Assembly (NCBI RefSeq): GCF_004348735.1
Contig: NZ_SMKT01000095.1
Location: 1 to 35,901 of the forward strand
Source: Actinomadura sp. KC06
GTDB taxonomy: Bacteria; Actinomycetota; Actinomycetes; Streptosporangiales; Streptosporangiaceae
Length of the DNA stretch: 35,901 bases
Direction: 5' to 3'
Made by a program: the position numbers and the translations under genes. Shown here one piece after another: positions 32,042-35,901 of this stretch. A model generated the notes under the pieces. The model made no database searches, was not told the DNA's origin, and worked only from the letters and a program-made list of their open reading frames with translations. Each line of letters begins with the position of its first letter. Within the stretch, counting starts at the first letter, position 1.

Positions 32042-33277
32042 TCACGGGACGATGTAGGAGCCGATGTCGAGCAGGGAGTGGTCGGCCGCGAAGAACGACA
32101 CCGTGTCGCCGGAGGTGTTGTTCAGGAATCCCGTCGTGAGGCCGTTGTAGTAGGCGTCGGGACGGTTCGTCCCCGGCCCGACGTGCACGCGCAGCAGGCT
32201 GCCAGGCCCGACCACGTACCCGCGGCCGATCCTCATCAGGTTGCCCGCCTGGTCGCGCAGGTAGCCGCCGCTCACGTCGACCGGCCGGGACGTGGTGTTG
32301 CGCAGCACCACATGCTCGCTGTTCTCCGGCTGGACGTCGTCGCCGCTCGGGTTGGGGAAGACGCTGTCCACGACGACGCCGTTCGCCGCCGGGAACGGTG
32401 CCCTGCGCTGCAGGACCCGCTCCACCGTGGCGGGAAAGTTCGACGTGACCCAGTCATAGCCCTGATGCACCGCCATCGCGATCTCGGCGGGACTGTCCAC
32501 CGGATCGCTGATCACCTTCAGGCCCTTGGCCCGCGCCCGTCCGATGTCGGCCGCGCTGGTCACCCGGGGGTGCGCGTAGACCGCGATCGTCCAGCCCGCC
32601 AGTTCGGCGAGTTCGCCGTCGCCGAGCATCTTCCCGCCCGTCAGGTAGGAGAGCTGCACCTTCGGCGCGGACGCGTGGAACTCCTTGAGCGCCGCCTGGT
32701 CACGGGAGTGGACCTGCACACGGTAGGCGCCCGACGGCAGCTTGGCCCCGTCCGTGAGCCGGGCCGCGTTCAGTTCCTTGGCGAGCAGGGTCGCCACACC
32801 GGGGCTGTTCGCGGGCGCCTTCATTTCCAGGCTGAGGCCCGTCCGGTGCCCGGCGACCGCCAGGAGTTCCTTCAGCGTCGGGACGCGCTGGCCCGCATAC
32901 CGCGAGTCGAACCATGACCCGGCGTCCAGCCGCTTGATCTCGGCCAGCGTGAACTGCCCGACCGTCCACGGCGCCCGGTCGGGGTAGACCTCCTCCACGT
33001 CCGTCGTCCTGGCGAGCGTGTCGTCGTGCAGGAGGACGAGCCGCTTGTCCGAGGTGAGCTGGACGTCGCCTTCGAGCACGTCCGACCCGTCCCGGAGCGC
33101 GTTGCGGTAGGAGGCGAGCGTCTCCTCCGGCGCCTGCCCCGGCGAACCCCGGTGACCGACGACCACGGCATCGCCCCGCTTCCCACCGGCGCGCTCCGGA
33201 GAGGCCTGAGCGCTACCGGCGACGGCGAGGGCGGCGGCCACGACGGCACCGCCGGCAAACATGGAGACCCTGTTCAC
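32042..33277 (-). CDS. Secreted glycerophosphodiester phosphodiesterase with lamin-tail-like domain
   Basis: A 411-residue exported enzyme that hydrolyses glycerophosphodiesters to glycerol-3-phosphate and an alcohol. A signal peptide ends near ASA/QAS at residue 26. The GDPD domain follows with GHRGSPGQAPEET (His42, Arg43, Glu51), EGDVQLTSD (Glu69, Asp71) and LLHDDTLART (His84), all conserved catalytic or metal residues. From about residue 305 (VVVDSVFPNPSGDDVQPENSE, here given by its start and the strand VVLRNTTSRPVDVSGGYL) the protein has a lamin-tail-type beta domain, often found on secreted hydrolases. The start is GTG at 33277 with GGAAGG 7 bases upstream. Confidence 0.92.
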   Translation of the reverse strand: MNRVSMFAGGAVVAAALAVAGSAQASPERAGGKRGDAVVVGHRGSPGQAPEETLASYRNALRDGSDVLEGDVQLTSDKRLVLLHDDTLARTTDVEEVYPDRAPWTVGQFTLAEIKRLDAGSWFDSRYAGQRVPTLKELLAVAGHRTGLSLEMKAPANSPGVATLLAKELNAARLTDGAKLPSGAYRVQVHSRDQAALKEFHASAPKVQLSYLTGGKMLGDGELAELAGWTIAVYAHPRVTSAADIGRARAKGLKVISDPVDSPAEIAMAVHQGYDWVTSNFPATVERVLQRRAPFPAANGVVVDSVFPNPSGDDVQPENSEHVVLRNTTSRPVDVSGGYLRDQAGNLMRIGRGYVVGPGSLLRVHVGPGTNRPDAYYNGLTTGFLNNTSGDTVSFFAADHSLLDIGSYIVP

Positions 33278-33369
33278 AAATCATCCTTCCGCAGGTGGAC
33301 GACCTGATCATCACGGCCTCGCCTGTCAAGAACCCGTCCTGACGCTGAACATCCCCCCAACTGTCGTCC

Positions 33370-33389
33370 GCTCGCAAACACCAGCGAGC
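33370..33389 (-). terminator. Weak hairpin after rny
   Basis: GCTCGC-N8-GCGAGC, a 6-bp perfect stem, lies about 60 bases past the rny stop and before the GDPD gene on the same strand. It is weak and has no U-tract. Confidence 0.3.
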
Positions 33390-33447
33390 CCAGCCCCACG
33401 CGCACGAATCGGCACTGGGAGCGGGGTTGCGGGCGCGGCGTTGGGGA

Positions 33448-35019
33448 TCAGCGGGCGAATTCGATGGCGCGGGATTCGCGGACGACGGTGACGCGGATCT
33501 GGCCCGGATACGTCAGTTCGTCCTCGACCTGCTTGGCGATGTCGCGGGCGATGACCTGCGCCTGGATGTCGTCGACGGAGTCGGGCTTGACCATCACGCG
33601 GATCTCTCGTCCTGCCTGCATGGCGAAGACCTTCTCGACGCCCTCGTGCTTGTCGCGCGCGATCTGCTCCAGCCGTTCGAGGCGCTTGACGTACGCCTCC
33701 AGCGACTCCCGGCGCGCTCCGGGGCGGCTGCCGCTGATCGCGTCGGCGGCCTGGGTCAGGACCGCCTCGACCGTCCGGACCTCGACCTCGTTGTGGTGCG
33801 CCTCGATGGCGTGCACGACGTCCTCGTGCTCGCCGTACCGGCGCGCGATCTCGGCGCCGATCAGCGCGTGGCTGCCCTCGACCTCGTGGGTCAGCGCCTT
33901 GCCGATGTCGTGCAGCAGCGTGCACCGCTTCGCGATCTCCACCGGCAGCCGCAGCTCGCTCGCCATGATCCCCGCGATGTGCGCGGACTCGATCAGGTGT
34001 TTCAGCACGTTCTGCCCGTAGGACGTCCGGTACCGCAGCTGGCCGAGGAGGGCGATGAGCTCGGGGTGCATGTCGGCGATGCCGACCTCGACGAGCGCGT
34101 CCTCGCCGGCGCGCACGCACAGCTGCTCCACGTCGCTCTTGCTGCGCTCGTAGATCTCCTCGATGCGCTGCGGGTGGATCCGCCCGTCCAGGACGAGCTT
34201 CTCCAGCGTCAGCCGCCCGACCTCGCGCCGCACCGGGTCGAAGCAGCTCAGCAGCACCGCCTCCGGCGTGTCGTCGATGATCAGGTTCACGCCGGTCGTG
34301 GTCTCGAACGCGCGGATGTTGCGGCCCTCGCGCCCGATGATGCGGCCTTTCATCTCGTCGCTCGGCAGGTGCAGCACCGAGACGACCGACTCGGCGGTCT
34401 GCTCGCTCGCGACCCGCTGGATCGCCAGCGTCACGATCTTGCGGGCGCGCTTCTCGCCCTCCGCCCGCGCCGTGTTCTCGATCTCCCGGACGATCGGGAT
34501 GGACTCCCGTTTCGCCTGGTTCTCGACCGCCGTGACCAGTTCGGCCTTCGCCTGCTCGGCGGTGAGCCCGGCCGCGCGTTCCAGGATCTTGCGCCGCTCC
34601 TCCTCGACGCCGGCGAGCTCCTCCTTGCGGGCCTCGAGCGCCTTCTTCGCCTCGGCGAGGCGCCCGGACCACTCCTCGAGCCGCCGCACCTCACCGTCCA
34701 GGCGCTGCTCCCGCTCCGCGAGCCGCGCCTCCCGGCGTTCGAGATCCTCCCGGACGGTGCGCAGGTCGTCGCGGAGGGACCGGCCCTCCTCCTCGACCTC
34801 CGCGCGCGCCTCCGACGCGATCCGCTGCGCCTCCCGCTCGGCCTGCTCCAGGACGGCCTTGGCGTTCTGCTCGGCCTGCGCCTTGATCTCGTCGCTTTCG
34901 CTCCGCGCCCGGGCCATCTCCGCCGCGGCCTTGCCGGGCATGCCCGGACGCCACAGGACGACGATCACGAGAGCGACCAGGGCCACCAGCAGCGCTGCAC
35001 CCAGCAGGACGCTCTCCAT
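33448..35019 (-). CDS. rny: Ribonuclease Y
   Basis: A membrane-bound endoribonuclease of 523 residues, normal for the family. The N-terminal helix (VLLGAALLVALVALVIVVLW) is followed by a long Glu/Arg/Ala coiled coil to about residue 200. The KH domain has MKGRIIGREGRN, and the HD domain has LLHDIGK with a later AIEAHHNEVE. It ends with the conserved tail TYPGQIRVTVVRESRAIEFAR, of which the last 8 residues are highly typical. The ATG at 35019 has GAGGAAGGATCT upstream. It lies downstream of recX, as in other actinobacteria. Confidence 0.96.
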   Translation of the reverse strand: MESVLLGAALLVALVALVIVVLWRPGMPGKAAAEMARARSESDEIKAQAEQNAKAVLEQAEREAQRIASEARAEVEEEGRSLRDDLRTVREDLERREARLAEREQRLDGEVRRLEEWSGRLAEAKKALEARKEELAGVEEERRKILERAAGLTAEQAKAELVTAVENQAKRESIPIVREIENTARAEGEKRARKIVTLAIQRVASEQTAESVVSVLHLPSDEMKGRIIGREGRNIRAFETTTGVNLIIDDTPEAVLLSCFDPVRREVGRLTLEKLVLDGRIHPQRIEEIYERSKSDVEQLCVRAGEDALVEVGIADMHPELIALLGQLRYRTSYGQNVLKHLIESAHIAGIMASELRLPVEIAKRCTLLHDIGKALTHEVEGSHALIGAEIARRYGEHEDVVHAIEAHHNEVEVRTVEAVLTQAADAISGSRPGARRESLEAYVKRLERLEQIARDKHEGVEKVFAMQAGREIRVMVKPDSVDDIQAQVIARDIAKQVEDELTYPGQIRVTVVRESRAIEFAR

Positions 35020-35372
35020 GAGGCAGATCCTTCCTCGCCGCGGGTCCGTCCGGAGTCGGGACCCTGCCTAGCGAGGATTTACTCGCGTCCAGCGGACGTC
35101 CGGATACGCGCCATCGCCGGGCCGCGCACGGCGCGCCGCCGATGACCAGGCCGAATCCGGTCGACGAACGTGTCCTGTATGCCTCTCAGCTGCTGGAACG
35201 TGCTCGGTCGTATGACAATCCGCGAGACGCGGAGTAACTCCTCACTGCCGTAACGGTAAGCGGCATGGAGGTAATGAGCAAGCAAACGCGGGGCATTCCG
35301 GACTAACCGAACGTCAACGTGAGTCCTCCCTTACCACGTTCCTGACTGTGCCAATTGCCGACACTCCTCTGG
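35020..35372. other. Intergenic region recX to rny
   Basis: About 350 bases with no gene I can support. A 68-codon TTG-started minus frame (35079-35285) has weak codon bias and is probably chance. A TTGACG box at about 35316 on the minus strand has no good -10 partner. A tiny inverted repeat CCGCG-AGA-CGCGG lies at 35220-35232. The rny promoter is presumably here. Confidence 0.5.
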
Positions 35373-35901
35373 TCAGTCGAGGGGCGGGTCGTCGGGGAGC
35401 GCTTCCGGGTCGGTCCCCTCTTCGGCCAATGCCTCTCTCACGATCCGGTAGGAGAGGCCGGGCGAGTAACCCTTGCGGGCGAGCATGCCCACGAGGCGGC
35501 GCATGCGTTTGGTGGGCTCGACCCCCACCGTCGACGCGAGCTTCCGAACGACGAGGGCACGGGCGGTCTGTTCTTCCTGCGCGGGGTCCAGCGCTTCGAC
35601 GGCGTCTTTGACGGTCTCATCGGCGACGCCGCGCCGGCGGAGCTCGGCCGCCAAGGCGCGTTTGGCGAGGCCGCGGCCGGTATGCCTGGACTGGACCCAT
35701 GCCTGCGCGAACGCCTCGTCATCGATGAGGCCCACGTCGCTGAACCGCCCGAGTACCCGCTCGGCGACGTCATCGGGAATGTCCTTACGCCGCAACGCAT
35801 CCGCAAGCTGCGCCCGCGTACGCGGCGCCCCCGACAACAAGCGAAGACAAACCTCCCGCGCCGCCCCCTCAGGATCCACACCACCCTTCCCACCACCAGC
35901 C
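35373..35901 (-). CDS. recX: Regulatory protein RecX (N-terminus uncertain)
   Basis: RecX modulates RecA filament growth. The visible protein has three-helix RecX repeats: AREVCLRLLSGAPRTRAQLADALRRKDIP, then RFSDVGLIDDEAFAQAWVQSR and AKRALAAELRRRGV, then KLASTVGVEPTKRMRRLVGMLARKGYSP. These strings are the classical RecX signatures. A GTG at 35879 preceded by GGGAAGG could be the start, giving 168 residues. The frame stays open to the window edge, and many actinobacterial RecX proteins carry extra N-terminal residues, so the gene may extend beyond 35901. recA would be expected just outside the window. Confidence 0.92.
   Translation of the reverse strand, partial: AGGGKGGVDPEGAAREVCLRLLSGAPRTRAQLADALRRKDIPDDVAERVLGRFSDVGLIDDEAFAQAWVQSRHTGRGLAKRALAAELRRRGVADETVKDAVEALDPAQEEQTARALVVRKLASTVGVEPTKRMRRLVGMLARKGYSPGLSYRIVREALAEEGTDPEALPDDPPLD

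Noticed and set aside
35079..35285. 68-codon TTG-started frame between recX and rny
   Set aside because: Weak codon bias, no ribosome site and no recognisable motif; treated as intergenic.

Overview
This window is chromosomal DNA from a very GC-rich actinobacterium. Codon third positions are mostly G or C, GTG and TTG starts are common, and the gene set is typical of the group: HflX, the MT0933-like antitoxin family, a GluABCD glutamate-type importer, a class III dioxygenase beside MiaB, and RNase Y near RecX. The layout resembles Streptosporangiales or Thermomonosporaceae (Actinomadura-like), but this placement is inferred from gene content only. I see no rRNA, tRNA, CRISPR array, transposase, integrase or phage gene.

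Layout. 1-3007 (all minus): the start of comEC (cut by the window edge), comEA, a DegV-family lipid-binding protein, and a HutI-like amidohydrolase that appears to lack a family-conserved histidine. 3008-3552: a gene-poor stretch with an imperfect tandem repeat, a possible mini-ORF and the hflX terminator hairpin. 3553-5010 (minus): hflX. 5119-10805 (plus): a promoter/operator region and a malate synthase-glcD-glcE-glcF operon, which would oxidise glycolate to glyoxylate and condense it with acetyl-CoA to malate. 10915-11637 (plus): an unknown anchored protein. 11642-16948 (minus): an oligopeptide importer in the order oppB-oppC-oppD(fused dual ATPase)-oppA, joined by 4-base start/stop overlaps. 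17026-18018 (minus) and 18120-18731 (plus): a divergent membrane protein/TetR pair sharing an operator. 19121-21085 (plus): a membrane sensor histidine kinase with no response regulator beside it.

21397-26975 and beyond is the conserved actinobacterial core: dapF, miaA, a solitary MT0933-like antitoxin, a class III extradiol dioxygenase-like gene, miaB, then gluABCD (plus). These are followed by an S9 oligopeptidase (plus), a secreted glycerophosphodiester phosphodiesterase with a C-terminal lamin-tail-like domain, rny, and recX at the right edge (all three minus).

miaA, dapF and hflX are usually neighbours in actinobacteria. Here about 16 kb of metabolic, transport and regulatory genes sit between dapF and hflX. 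That block also holds the clearest internal shifts in codon usage. I found no convincing wholly new system. The best leads are the TetR promoter with an embedded perfect operator and apparently leaderless start, the strong hairpin between gluB and gluC, the intragenic composition switches in glcF and oppD, the altered HutI-like enzyme, and the in-frame 15-bp repeat in the dioxygenase-like gene.
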